The notes beneath the pieces are model-generated. The model saw only the letters and a list, made by a program, of their open reading frames with translations, searched no databases and was not told the origin of the DNA. From Flavobacteriaceae bacterium UBA2765 (GTDB lineage Bacteria; Bacteroidota; Bacteroidia; Flavobacteriales; Flavobacteriaceae), in assembly GCA_002352665.1 (NCBI GenBank), contig DEIV01000111.1, forward strand, positions 1 to 34,097: DNA of 34,097 bases. Reading direction: 5' to 3'. Both the position numbers and the translations under genes were made by a program. Shown here in pieces: positions 17,363 to 26,327 of the stretch. The first letter of the stretch is position 1. Each line of letters starts with the position of its first letter.

Positions 17363-18388
17363 TTATAATTGAGATTTATACTTGGCAGGTGTGATGTTAG
17401 TGAATTTTTTAAAAGCCTTATAAAAAGCTGATTTAGAATTAAATCCAGATTGATTCCCAATAGCTTCTATGGTGTATAAAGAATTGTTTTGAATTAATTG
17501 TTTTGCCTCCTTAATTCGATACTCATTAATAAAATCTGTGAAATTTTTACCCATATTATCGTTAATCAATTTGGATAATTCGTGTGCAGAAATATCTAAT
17601 GTTTTAGCTACTTTTGATAGTTTTAAATCTGGTTCTGTAAATAACTTTTCATTAGTCATAATCAAATTTAATTGACTCACAAGAAGTTTGCATTTTTCAG
17701 AGGACTCTTTAGTATTTTTTAGTTTTGCTCTTTCAAAAATCTTTGAAGCAATTTTCTTTTTGACAAGGAAAAATATAAAAAATGCATAAAATTGTATCGA
17801 AAAAATTATTGATCCACTTACAAAATAATCAAAATTAATAAAGGCATAGGATGTCCAAATAATTAAAACTACAAATATTAGAATTAAAAGCCATTTGATT
17901 TGGATAGAAATATGGTTTAAGTTTTTATAGTTAAATTTTATAAATATTCCAGAAAGTAGTATAAAAATCAACCACTGCGAGTTTATGATTGGTAGAATTA
18001 TTGTTTTGTTAAGCTTATTATATTCTTTAAAAGGGATAAAAATCATCAATAAAATAACTATTGAAAACCAAAATAGAATATGATATTTCCAATATTTTAC
18101 CCATAATGAATTCGGTTTGATGACACTTATTGTATAACAGAAAAGTATAGGGCCTATTAATAGAAAAAAAGAAGGCCCAAATTGCAAAAACCAAATTGGT
18201 TCTTCTGTAGAAAAAGCATAAAACAATGATTTTAGAACTCTTAAACTTAATACCATTAAGAATAACCCAAAAAGTCTATTGTTTAAATTTGAATACGCTT
18301 TATTAACTAATATATAAATGGCAACAATAAAACTATTAAAGACTCCTATAGCACCAAAGAAGAATAATATTTGAGTTATATAATTCAT
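17363..18388 (-). CDS. membrane-anchored AraC-family regulator
   Basis: The 341-residue protein has an N-terminal block of about seven membrane helices (residues 1-205) and a C-terminal AraC DNA-binding domain (about 235-340) with two helix-turn-helix units: LKLSKVAKTLDISAHELSKL and YTIEAIGNQSGFNSKSAFY, ending in FTNITPAKYKSQL. Regulators of this build are common in Flavobacteriia and sense an unknown membrane signal. The nearest target is the S41 protease gene directly downstream on the same strand. The -7-like TACATTTG (minus strand of 18394-18401) lies only 6 nt before the ATG, so the message may be nearly leaderless or start further in. Confidence 0.88.
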   Translation of the reverse strand: MNYITQILFFFGAIGVFNSFIVAIYILVNKAYSNLNNRLFGLFLMVLSLRVLKSLFYAFSTEEPIWFLQFGPSFFLLIGPILFCYTISVIKPNSLWVKYWKYHILFWFSIVILLMIFIPFKEYNKLNKTIILPIINSQWLIFILLSGIFIKFNYKNLNHISIQIKWLLILIFVVLIIWTSYAFINFDYFVSGSIIFSIQFYAFFIFFLVKKKIASKIFERAKLKNTKESSEKCKLLVSQLNLIMTNEKLFTEPDLKLSKVAKTLDISAHELSKLINDNMGKNFTDFINEYRIKEAKQLIQNNSLYTIEAIGNQSGFNSKSAFYKAFKKFTNITPAKYKSQL

Positions 18389-18699
18389 TGATTCAAATGT
18401 AAAATTTTATTTCTAATTGTGATGCGTGAAATTAGACCCAATGATAGACCTCATATCAACCATATTTTAGAGTTATAAATAGCAAATTTAGTATTAAATA
18501 AGATTTCTAAGCGACATTTGTTAAAGATGATTTGTTAACCAAATTTTTTTTAATATAATGTTAAACTCTTGAAATTTAATAATATCAAGAGTATGAAAAA
18601 TTACCATCTCTCTTAAAATAGTTAAAAATAGACCTAAAATTATCTATTTTTCATTTTTATTGGTGCTTGTACAATTATTATTGTTGTTTGCTGTTTTTT
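18389..18699. other. intergenic region with repeat copy 2 and an inverted repeat
   Basis: No gene is seen in about 310 bp. It holds the second copy of the 90-bp upstream repeat (18451-18540) and a perfect 8-bp inverted repeat, ACTCTTGA (18565-18572) and TCAAGAGT (18585-18592). Confidence 0.5.
18451..18540. repeat. upstream direct repeat, copy 2
   Basis: Aligns with 15333-15423, sharing ATTAAATAAGATTTCTAA exactly. It lies 63-152 nt before the AraC regulator ATG, in the same orientation to its gene as copy 1. Confidence 0.6.
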
Positions 18700-19074
18700 T
18701 TAGCTTTCTAACCACTTTATTCCATTCCACATTTCCCCAGATTTATAGTACTCCAGTAGCGCTTTTCCCGCAAGTTCTTTGTCCACCAAAAAGTTTAGGG
18801 GATATTCGTCCATCTGCCCATTGCTGAGTAAAAATTTCATCATTTCATCAGTCTCGATTTCAGAGTCCAACGAATTAAACCCACTATCATCTTCATTCCG
18901 CAAATACATCATAAATGCTTTGTCTTGATTCATTAAAATGGTCAGTGAAGCATCTCCAAAACCTGAAATCCATATTTCACAGAATCGGTCATTCCGTAAT
19001 TTTTCAAATTCCCTTATTAATTCCATTTCAGATTTGACTTGGATAGTTGAATTATTTACTAAAAGCTTAATCAT
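18700..19074 (-). CDS. Imm1-like immunity protein, orphan
   Basis: The 124-residue cytosolic protein has the pattern of the Imm1 immunity family: beta strands around ASLTILMNQDKAFMMYL, then DSGFNSLD, then a C-terminal helix and strand DEYPLNFLVDKELAGKALLEYYKSGEMWNGIKW, conserved as a Pro/Val strand, an A-x-x-A-l helix, and a final G-x-W. Imm1 proteins neutralise toxin domains of polymorphic toxins. No toxin gene is adjacent on either side, so it is an orphan here, as often found when toxin genes are lost or when immunity is kept against neighbours' toxins. Assignment is by pattern only. Confidence 0.6.
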   Translation of the reverse strand: MIKLLVNNSTIQVKSEMELIREFEKLRNDRFCEIWISGFGDASLTILMNQDKAFMMYLRNEDDSGFNSLDSEIETDEMMKFLLSNGQMDEYPLNFLVDKELAGKALLEYYKSGEMWNGIKWLES

Positions 19075-19349
19075 TGGTACATATTCGTTAAGATACTTAG
19101 TTTACAAGGTTAAACACACCTAGTTTACATCATATTTTGACCTAACCTTATTGAAATCTGTTTGTCTCTAATATTATTTTCATTAAGAAACCTAAAAATA
19201 CGTTTCTATAAAATACTTTCCAAATTCCATTACCTAAATTTTCAACGCCTACATATATACCTTTCAAAATAGCAGTTAAACTCGGAATTTAGCTCAAAAG
19301 CTGCTTTTAAATTGGCTTTACAAGCTGTTTGAAGGTTATTTGGAGGTAG

Positions 19350-19724
19350 TTATGTTCTTTCAAATTCTAATCCTACTAATGTGTTACTCAAATATAGTTT
19401 TCCATTTCTAAATCGAATTTTAAGCTTTATTATTTGATCATCAATTCTAATAATTAAGTTATTTTCATTATTTATTTTCCAAATTCCCGTCATTATTCCT
19501 TCTTCGTGTTTCTTTAAAGGGGAAAGGATAAAAATATTGTGTTTGTAAAATCCGAATTGTTGTCCAGTATAATCCGTTGGATCTCTAAAAGGTGAACAAA
19601 TAGTAGGATGTATTAATTTCGAGGAAATTAAAGTCCAAGAACCAATTATGACGTTGTTATTTGAGTTTTGAGAATACCCAATGTTAGTAATGAAAACTAA
19701 AAATATTAATGTTAAGATCCTCAT
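19350..19724 (-). CDS. secreted lipocalin-like protein, hypothetical
   Basis: The 124-residue product has a signal peptide (residues 1-19, ending NIGYSQ) and a short beta-rich body starting IIGSWTLISSK, which resembles the N-terminal strand motif G-x-W of lipocalin-like domains in Bacteroidota. Strands alternate to the end (NLIIRIDDQIIKLKIRF). The ORF extends to 19772, but the ATG at 19724 gives the signal peptide. Function unknown; it has no close operon partner. Confidence 0.55.
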   Translation of the reverse strand: MRILTLIFLVFITNIGYSQNSNNNVIIGSWTLISSKLIHPTICSPFRDPTDYTGQQFGFYKHNIFILSPLKKHEEGIMTGIWKINNENNLIIRIDDQIIKLKIRFRNGKLYLSNTLVGLEFERT

Positions 19725-19821
19725 AAAAGAAAGACGAATAATAAGGATAGATGTTACAGGAGTCCACAGCACTTTTTATTCAAAACATTCATGAGTAATG
19801 TTACAGATTTGTAAGCGATTT

Positions 19822-20415
19822 TTATTCGCACATAGCATTCATGTAAAAACTCAAATTTTGTCCACCTTTTTCCCAACTATCCATGGCTTTTTCTCTAAAA
19901 AAAGCTGTATGAATTGGGGAACTTGCTGTTGATAGTGAAAAATATTTACTTTTCTTGCTAGCCTTAATACTTTCAATCCACTGAATCGTTACGGCAATTT
20001 CTTCTATATCCTCTTTTATATAAATCTTATATGGTTTTATATTGACATTGAACCAACCTAAATAATTGTCTTTTATTTCGAATATAATATTTTTTTGAAT
20101 CAGTAATTCTGTTGGAAGTCCATTTTGAATTTTATAAAAATTGACTCTAAATTTCAGTGATTTGAAATCGTTAGAGCTTATGTTGAAATTTAAATCCTTT
20201 ATATGACAATTTCTTCTTATTTTAAATTTCATTCCTCTTTCTTTACTCAATCGGTCGTCAACATTTTTTTCATAGTAGGTATAGAAATTAGAATGCAGTA
20301 AGCCAAGTCCTTTTGATGTTCTTCCATTTTTTTAGGTTTAAATTTGATTTTTTTAGTGTTTACAACCACCTCATTTAATTCAGTATTTTTAGGATGAAGC
20401 AAAACAGTTCTTTTT
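19822..20415 (-). pseudogene. decayed carboxypeptidase-regulatory-like protein, 5' end lost, frameshifted
   Basis: Minus-strand remnant homologous to the C-terminal half of the 14596-15297 protein. Matching segments run in order: ELNEVVVNTKK against ELNEVVISSKG; KFRVNFYKIQNGLP against KFRLNFYNLKNELP; KNIIFEIK against ENIIFEID; IYIKEDIEE against IVIKEDFYF. The beginning is in one frame (to about 20334) and the rest in another; a seven-A run (minus strand of 20327-20333) with one more A would rejoin them. The N-terminal domain and signal peptide are missing: the remnant starts abruptly beside the truncated alkA. It is very unlikely to be functional. Confidence 0.75.
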
Positions 20416-20616
20416 TTATAATTCAATTTCTAAATTATTTTCTTTCTGGTAAGTTTTTATAATTCCTATCCCATCTGAAAGGTTAATTAGACGTGATACA
20501 GCATTATCAGTTAAATTATATAAACATTCATCAAAACCCCTATCTAAAAAAGATAAAGTTTCTTTAAACGAAAAATATTTAGGTGTGTTAAGTACAATTG
20601 TCCTAAACACTTTCAT
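20416..20616 (-). pseudogene. truncated 3-methyladenine DNA glycosylase (AlkA-like), N-terminal fragment
   Basis: The 66-residue frame starts MKVFRTIVLNTPKYFSFKE and continues SFLDRGFDE, matching the N-terminal beta domain of AlkA-type glycosylases that sit after ada in related genomes. The catalytic helix-hairpin-helix domain and the Asp are absent: the frame ends in a stop at 20416, exactly where the carboxypeptidase-regulatory-like remnant begins. A full protein would be some 280-300 residues. The start overlaps the ada stop (coupled pair), as expected of an original ada-alkA operon. This is a broken gene, not a small functional protein. Confidence 0.7.
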
Positions 20617-21739
20617 AGTTAATTATTTTTTGTGCAAGTAGATTTGAGTTGTTTTTCTCAAAATTGAGCAACCAACTTTTTTTATGTAGACCACTAGCAT
20701 AACCTCTTAGCATTCCATTTGAACCAATAACTCTATGACATGGAATAATTATGCTAATTTTGTTAGCTCCATTTGCTGATGCTACTGCTCGTATGGCTTT
20801 TATGTTATTCATTGCTATTGCTTGTTCTTTATAACTAACAGATTTACCATAAGGAATATTCAATAATTCATTCCAAACCTTCTTTCTGAATTCAGTTCCA
20901 ACAATATCTAACGAAACGGAAAATATTTTTCTTTTCCCATCAAAATATTCAGTTATTTCTTTTTTTACTTTTGTTAGATGTGCATTTTTACCTGGAAGTA
21001 TAATGGCGTTAAATTGTTTTTGAATTTCGTCAAATTGTTTTTCAATCCTTTTTTGACCAATAAATCCTAAAAAACAAAGTCCTTTTTCTGTTGCACACGC
21101 AATAATACAGCCAACAGGCGAACTAAAACGTAAGACATTTATAACATTCCTGTTTTTAGATTTACTGGCAGACTCTCCAAACAGAGAACGATAACTCTCG
21201 TTAAAACCACTCAAAGATTCATAACCACTTTCAAATGCAGAATATGTAATTGAGTTTCCTTTTTTAATGTTTGTAAAAGCGTAATTAATGCGTAACATTC
21301 TTTGAAAAGAATGAAAAGTAATATTGTAATTCTTTTTAAACCACCTTCTAATTGTATGTGGTTCAATCCCTTTAGATTTTAGTTGTTCATCACTAATTTT
21401 TTCATGAGGATTTTGTTGTAGTTCTGCAATAAGATTTTTAATATAAAGTGGCGTTTCTCCAATTTTTTCCATTGGTTTACAAACCTTACAAGGACGAAAA
21501 CCATTTTGTAAGGCTTCTTCTATTGTATCATAAAATATTACATTTTTTGCCTTTGGAATTCGTGCCCTGCAAGATGGATGACAGAAAATACCCGTTGTTA
21601 TCACCGCAGTAAAAAACGTTCCATCATATTTGGTATCTCTTGTGCCAACAATACTATACTTATCTTCAAAAGACATTATACCATTAGTTACTCTTTTAAG
21701 TTTTTTAAGGGGTTCATTTGTTAGCTTTGCTCGGGTCAT
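20603..21739 (-). CDS. ada: bifunctional Ada: DNA methyl-repair protein and adaptive response regulator
   Basis: The 378-residue protein has all three Ada parts. The N-terminal zinc domain has C53, C57, C84 and C87 (FCHPSC, FRPCKVC), where the first Cys takes methyl from phosphotriesters. The AraC-type helix-turn-helix spans about 100-190 (HTIRRWFKKNYNITFHSFQR). The C-terminal O6-methylguanine methyltransferase spans about 200-365, with the acceptor C334 in IIPCHRVIG. Methylated Ada normally activates ada and alkA. An internal ATG at residue 22 could be the true start. It lies 3 nt after the PEP-mutase-like gene and overlaps the truncated alkA, so the regulated partner glycosylase is lost. 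Confidence 0.93.
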   Translation of the reverse strand: MTRAKLTNEPLKKLKRVTNGIMSFEDKYSIVGTRDTKYDGTFFTAVITTGIFCHPSCRARIPKAKNVIFYDTIEEALQNGFRPCKVCKPMEKIGETPLYIKNLIAELQQNPHEKISDEQLKSKGIEPHTIRRWFKKNYNITFHSFQRMLRINYAFTNIKKGNSITYSAFESGYESLSGFNESYRSLFGESASKSKNRNVINVLRFSSPVGCIIACATEKGLCFLGFIGQKRIEKQFDEIQKQFNAIILPGKNAHLTKVKKEITEYFDGKRKIFSVSLDIVGTEFRKKVWNELLNIPYGKSVSYKEQAIAMNNIKAIRAVASANGANKISIIIPCHRVIGSNGMLRGYASGLHKKSWLLNFEKNNSNLLAQKIINYESV

Positions 21740-21742
21740 AAA

Positions 21743-22513
21743 TTATGCAAATATTGAATTAAACGATTTGTTTTTTGTGATTTTAAGTATAGATTTTTCT
21801 AATTCGCTTACTATATTATTATACAAAAAAGGACCAATGCTAATCCTTTTTACACCTAAAGTTTCTAGAGTATTAAAATCAGGTAAATTTGGCATACACA
21901 TTACATTAACTGGTAAAGTTGTTGATTCAACGATCTTTTTAATTTCATTTTCTGCCACTATACAAGGAACGAAAATACCGTCTGCACCACTTTCTTCATA
22001 TATTTTTATTCTTTTTAAAGTTTCTTCAAATGGATTTGCTAATCCCATTATATAATAGTCCGTACGGATATTGATAAAAATATCAATTTTGTTATCAGAT
22101 AAATGTGATTTGATGGATTCTATTGTATTACTAAATTCCTTAGCATCTACAATTTTTCTTTCTTCATTAGTTATTGAATCTTCAATATTAATGCCAACAA
22201 CTCCTAATTTTTGAAGTGCAATGATATTATTTATTATTTCTGAAGTAATCCTGTTGTAACCACTTTCAATATCAACTGTCAAAGGAATATTTATTTTTGA
22301 TTGAATATTTTTAACAATTCTTAATAAATCTTCAAAAGACATTTTTTCTCCATCTTCATATCCTAAAGATGTTGCAATTGCCGCACTTGATGTTCCTATT
22401 GCCTTGAAACCTAATTTTTGAAATAATAATGCACTTTGTGCATTCCAAACATTACCTAATAATAAGGCAGCATCTTGACTATGTAAATTATTAAAAATTT
22501 TGTATTTGTCCAT
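21743..22513 (-). CDS. isocitrate lyase/PEP mutase superfamily protein
   Basis: The 256-residue protein has the alpha/beta barrel signatures of the isocitrate lyase/phosphoenolpyruvate mutase superfamily: LLLGNVWNAQSALL, GTSSAAIATSLGYEDGE, the metal-binding VDIESGY (D81, E83) and GINIED (E111, D112), and GADGIFVP. It lacks the KKCGH catalytic loop of true isocitrate lyase, so it belongs to the broad group of small members with unclear substrates (carboligase or C-C/C-P lyase chemistry). It is the first gene of the operon with ada, 3 nt apart; this pairing is repeatedly seen in Bacteroidota as far as I recall, but the functional link is unknown. Confidence 0.82.
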   Translation of the reverse strand: MDKYKIFNNLHSQDAALLLGNVWNAQSALLFQKLGFKAIGTSSAAIATSLGYEDGEKMSFEDLLRIVKNIQSKINIPLTVDIESGYNRITSEIINNIIALQKLGVVGINIEDSITNEERKIVDAKEFSNTIESIKSHLSDNKIDIFINIRTDYYIMGLANPFEETLKRIKIYEESGADGIFVPCIVAENEIKKIVESTTLPVNVMCMPNLPDFNTLETLGVKRISIGPFLYNNIVSELEKSILKITKNKSFNSIFA

Positions 22514-22832
22514 AATATTTTGTGTTTTAAATTATGGCATAAAGAAACTATGATTAAAATTATTGTGCTACCGAAAACTTGACAAGTATGATATTTTTTT
22601 GAATTTCAGAGTGTTTTTTATTGGTATCACAACATTAAAATTACCATATTGTAGCTATATCTTTTATAGTTGCAATTTAAACATTTTACAGCTAAAATTT
22701 ATTTTAGGTGGACTCTGTTCTTAAATAATAGATTCCATTTTTTAATACATGTAATTATTCACATTAAAAATCCTTTTCTCTAGATTGAAAACACAAATGG
22801 TTTTTTCATCCAAATTTACCAATTGAATTTTT
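22514..22832. other. intergenic region, nothing recognised
   Basis: AT-rich 319-bp stretch between asd and the PEP-mutase-like gene, both on the minus strand. It must contain the promoter of the PEP-mutase/ada operon, but no clear TAnnTTTG element, Ada-box or terminator was found. Confidence 0.5.
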
Positions 22833-23840
22833 TTAGGATGAGATTTTGTTGCTCACTAAATTATGCTCCACCAAATATTCAGCAATTTGAATAGTATTTG
22901 TAGCTGCACCTTTGCGTAAGTTGTCTGAAACGACCCACATATTTAGTGTATTTGGTTGTGATAAATCTCTTCTGATCCTACCAACAAAAACGTCATCTTT
23001 ACCATGAGCATAAATAGGCATAGGGTAAGTATTGGTATCCGCATTATCTTGCACAATGACACCAGGAGATACATTTAATAATTTTCTAATATTACCTACT
23101 TCAAATTCATTTTCAAATTCAATGTTTAAACATTCACTATGGCCGCCAACTACTGGAATTCTGACCGCAGTAGCTGTTACCGCAATAGTTCTGTCATCTA
23201 AGATCTTTTGAGTTTCATTTACCAATTTCATTTCTTCTTTGGTATAACCATTTTCTTCAAAAACATCGCAATGTGGTATTGCATTTCTATGAATAGGATA
23301 ATGATAGGCCATTTCACCTTTATCACCCTTATACTCATTTTCCAATTGCTGTACGGCTTTTACCCCGGTACCTGTAATAGACTGATATGTAGATATTACC
23401 AGACGTTTGATTTGATATTTTTTATGTAATGGAGCCAAAGCAACTACCATTTGTATGGTAGAGCAGTTGGGGTTAGCTATAATCTTATCATTTTCAGTCA
23501 GTATGTTGGCATTAATTTCAGGTACTATTAGTTTTTTGTTAGCATCCATCCGCCAAGCAGAAGAATTATCAATGACTGTTGTACCTACTTCAGCAAATTT
23601 TGGTGCCCATTCCAAAGAAGTATTACCTCCGGCAGAGAATAAAGCAATATCAGGTTGCATATCTACCGCCGTTTGTAAACTCACTATAGTATGGTTATGC
23701 CCTTTATAACTAATTTGTTTACCTACCGATTTTTCAGACGCAACAAGTATCAATTCTGCTACCGGAAAATTTCTTTCTTCTAAAATTTTTAACATTACAT
23801 TGCCCACCATTCCGGTAGCTCCTACAACTGCAACTCTCAT
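22833..23840 (-). CDS. asd: aspartate-semialdehyde dehydrogenase
   Basis: NADPH-dependent second step of the aspartate pathway to lysine/diaminopimelate, threonine and methionine. The 335-residue protein has the nucleotide-binding VGATGMVG (residues 6-13), the catalytic C126 in NPNCSTIQM, a substrate-binding Q153 (STYQSITGTG), and the catalytic H234 in VVGGHSE. Length and motifs match the gram-positive-like Asd class. It is transcribed alone, divergent from trhO. On the minus strand AACCTTTG (23865-23872) is a near match to the -7 consensus. Confidence 0.97.
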   Translation of the reverse strand: MRVAVVGATGMVGNVMLKILEERNFPVAELILVASEKSVGKQISYKGHNHTIVSLQTAVDMQPDIALFSAGGNTSLEWAPKFAEVGTTVIDNSSAWRMDANKKLIVPEINANILTENDKIIANPNCSTIQMVVALAPLHKKYQIKRLVISTYQSITGTGVKAVQQLENEYKGDKGEMAYHYPIHRNAIPHCDVFEENGYTKEEMKLVNETQKILDDRTIAVTATAVRIPVVGGHSECLNIEFENEFEVGNIRKLLNVSPGVIVQDNADTNTYPMPIYAHGKDDVFVGRIRRDLSQPNTLNMWVVSDNLRKGAATNTIQIAEYLVEHNLVSNKISS

Positions 23841-23960
23841 TCTTTTTATTTTTATATTGATTTACAAAGGTTGTAAAAAAGTTTGAAATGCAATTATATA
23901 TCAATGATAAAAGACTTTTAAAGTTGAATTTTTATCAAATTCGATTAAATTGTCATAATT

Positions 23961-23993
23961 TTTGGCATAAAAAGTGTAAAAAGATTATTTTTG
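23961..23993 (+). promoter_or_regulatory. promoter of trhO-trhP-ferredoxin operon
   Basis: TTTG at 23961-23964, 21 bp, TATTTTTG at 23986-23993: both Bacteroidota elements match exactly. The transcript would begin near 24000, about 35 nt before the trhO ATG. Confidence 0.65.
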
Positions 23994-24034
23994 CCACTAA
24001 ATAAAAAATTCATTTAATTTAATAAAAGTATAGC

Positions 24035-25066
24035 ATGCAACTGTACAATACATTAAGTGCAAAAGAAAGAGCAACATTAATTGAAGCCGCAGGTAAGCAG
24101 AGATTAACATTGTCTTTCTATCAATATGCCAAAATTGGCAATCCGCAATTATTTAGAAATCACTTATTTGTTTCATGGAATGAACTTGAGGTGTTGGGTA
24201 GAATTTATGTTGCCCATGAGGGCATCAATGCACAACTTTCATTACCAGCCGATATTTTTAAAGATTTTAAAGACCAACTTGATACCATACCATTTCTAAA
24301 AGATGTTAGATTAAATATTGCTGTTGAACAGGATAATAAATCGTTCTTAAAACTGAAGGTAAAAGTACGAGATAAAATTGTGGCTGATGGTTTAAATGAT
24401 GACACTTTTGATGTTACCAGAATAGGAATACATGTAAATGCTGAAAAATTTAATACCTTATTGGAAGATCCGAATACCGTGTGTGTTGATATGCGTAATC
24501 ATTACGAAAGTGAAATAGGTCATTTTAAAGGTGCTGTTACCCCGGATGTAGATACATTTCGCGATTCTTTAGATATTATTGAAGAAGATTTAAAAGCACA
24601 TAAGGATGACAAAAATTTATTGATGTATTGTACCGGAGGTATTCGTTGTGAAAAGGCCAGTGCTTATTATAAATATAAGGGATTCAAAAATGTATTTCAG
24701 TTGGAGGGTGGAATTATTGAATATGTTAGACAAACCAAAATTGAGAATATTGAGAATAAATTTATGGGTAAGAATTTTGTTTTTGACCATAGAAGAGGGG
24801 AGCGAATTTCAGAAGATGTAATTTCTAATTGCCATCAATGCGGTAATCGTTGTGATGTGCATGTAAATTGTGAAAACGAAGCCTGTCACTTATTATTTAT
24901 TCAATGTGATGCTTGTAAAGATAAGATGCAAGGCTGTTGTTCTAAAGCTTGTCAAGAAGTATATAATTTACCGTTTGTAGATCAAAAAGCACTTCGAAAA
25001 GGAACACATAATAGTAATAAAATTTTTAAAAAAGGTCGATCAGACGTGTTGCATTATAAGAAATAA
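24035..25066 (+). CDS. trhO: tRNA uridine(34) hydroxylase TrhO (rhodanese family)
   Basis: The 343-residue protein belongs to the YceA/TrhO family: an N-terminal domain with LFVSWNELEVLGRIYVAHEGINAQLS (split as LGRIYVAHEGINAQ), a rhodanese domain (about 140-235) with the active-site C199 in YCTGGIRCEKA, and a Cys-rich C-terminus (CHQCGNRC, CENEAC, CDACKD, CCSKAC) that probably binds zinc. TrhO uses molecular oxygen to make 5-hydroxyuridine at tRNA position 34. It is followed 4 nt later by trhP, giving the oxygen-dependent and prephenate-dependent routes in one operon. Confidence 0.95.
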   Translation: MQLYNTLSAKERATLIEAAGKQRLTLSFYQYAKIGNPQLFRNHLFVSWNELEVLGRIYVAHEGINAQLSLPADIFKDFKDQLDTIPFLKDVRLNIAVEQDNKSFLKLKVKVRDKIVADGLNDDTFDVTRIGIHVNAEKFNTLLEDPNTVCVDMRNHYESEIGHFKGAVTPDVDTFRDSLDIIEEDLKAHKDDKNLLMYCTGGIRCEKASAYYKYKGFKNVFQLEGGIIEYVRQTKIENIENKFMGKNFVFDHRRGERISEDVISNCHQCGNRCDVHVNCENEACHLLFIQCDACKDKMQGCCSKACQEVYNLPFVDQKALRKGTHNSNKIFKKGRSDVLHYKK

Positions 25067-25070
25067 AATC

Positions 25071-26327
25071 ATGAAAAAGCATAAAGAAATAGAATTAATG
25101 GCACCTGCCGGAAATTTTGAATCATTGCAAGCTGCTATTGATAATGGTGCCGACTCGGTTTATTTTGGAGTTGAACAATTAAATATGAGAGCTAGAGCAT
25201 CCATTAATTTTACTATGGATGATCTGAGTGAAATATCAGATAGATGTAGTCAGAAAGGGATTCGTACCTATTTAACATTAAATACTATTATTTACGATCA
25301 CGATTTATCTATTGTAAAGACATTACTTTCCAAAGCTAAGGAAACTAATATTTCTGCGGTTATTGCCATGGATCAAGCTGTTATTTCTATAGCGAGAAGT
25401 ATTGGGATGGAAGTGCATATTTCCACCCAAATTAATATCACAAATATTGAAACGGTAAAATTCTACGCCATGTTTGCAGATACTATTGTATTGAGTAGAG
25501 AATTGAGTTTACGTCAAGTAAAAAAAATAACAGAACAAATAGAAATTGAACAAATTAAAGGCCCTGGAGGTCGTTTGGTTGAAGTAGAAGTATTTGGACA
25601 TGGAGCGCTGTGTATGGCGGTTTCCGGTAAATGTTATATGAGTTTACATGCTCATAATTCTTCGGCAAATAGAGGTGCTTGTAAACAGAATTGCAGAAAA
25701 AAATATACGGTGATCGATCAAGAAACTGGATTTGAGATGGAGCTTGACAATGAATATATTATGTCTCCAAAAGACTTGTGTACTATAGATTTTTTAGATC
25801 AAGTAGCCGATGCCGGAATAAAAGTTTTAAAAATAGAAGGTAGGGGGAGAGCTCCTGAATACGTGGCAAATGTAATTAGGTGTTATAGAGATGCCATAGA
25901 TAGTTTGGCGAATGATACTTATGATAAAGAAAAAGTAATCTCTTGGATGCAAGATCTCGAAAAGGTTTACAATCGTGGATTTTGGAATGGTTATTATTTA
26001 GGACAAAAATTAGGAGAATGGAGTAAGGAACCAGGTTCTCATGCTACACAAAAAAAAGTATATGTTGGTAAGGGTATGCATTTTTTTGCAAAACCAAGTA
26101 TTGGCGAATTTAAAGTAGAAGCTTATGATATATCAGTAGGAGATACCATACTCATAACGGGCCCAACTACAGGTGCTCAAGAAATGAAAATTGAAGAAAT
26201 GTTTGTTAATGATGAAAAAGGAAACTTGGCTTCTAAAGGAGATTCGGTAACTATACCGTTAAAATTTAGAGTTCGCCCATCTGATAAACTCTACAAAATT
26301 GTGGCTACAGAATTTGCACAGGTATAA
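25071..26327 (+). CDS. trhP: tRNA 5-hydroxyuridine synthesis protein TrhP (peptidase U32 family)
   Basis: The 418-residue protein opens with ELMAPAGNFESLQAAIDNGAD, the U32 signature, and has the cysteine-rich FGHGALCMAVSGKCYMS followed by GACKQNC (C181, C188, C204, C208) and C237; U32 relatives hold a 4Fe-4S cluster with such cysteines. It ends with a beta-barrel-like domain. TrhP (YegQ) catalyses oxygen-independent hydroxylation of U34 using prephenate in E. coli and B. subtilis. U32 proteins are also protease-annotated, an old label. The gene ends in TAATG with the ferredoxin start, so the two are coupled. Confidence 0.9.
   Translation: MKKHKEIELMAPAGNFESLQAAIDNGADSVYFGVEQLNMRARASINFTMDDLSEISDRCSQKGIRTYLTLNTIIYDHDLSIVKTLLSKAKETNISAVIAMDQAVISIARSIGMEVHISTQINITNIETVKFYAMFADTIVLSRELSLRQVKKITEQIEIEQIKGPGGRLVEVEVFGHGALCMAVSGKCYMSLHAHNSSANRGACKQNCRKKYTVIDQETGFEMELDNEYIMSPKDLCTIDFLDQVADAGIKVLKIEGRGRAPEYVANVIRCYRDAIDSLANDTYDKEKVISWMQDLEKVYNRGFWNGYYLGQKLGEWSKEPGSHATQKKVYVGKGMHFFAKPSIGEFKVEAYDISVGDTILITGPTTGAQEMKIEEMFVNDEKGNLASKGDSVTIPLKFRVRPSDKLYKIVATEFAQV

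Noticed and set aside
20416..20616. Independent small 66-residue gene
   Set aside because: It matches only the N-terminal domain of AlkA-type glycosylases and ends at a junction, so it is a truncated fragment.
12695..22600. Integrative element or prophage in the accessory stretch
   Set aside because: No integrase, transposase, phage structural gene or attachment-site repeats are visible; only small genes and remnants.
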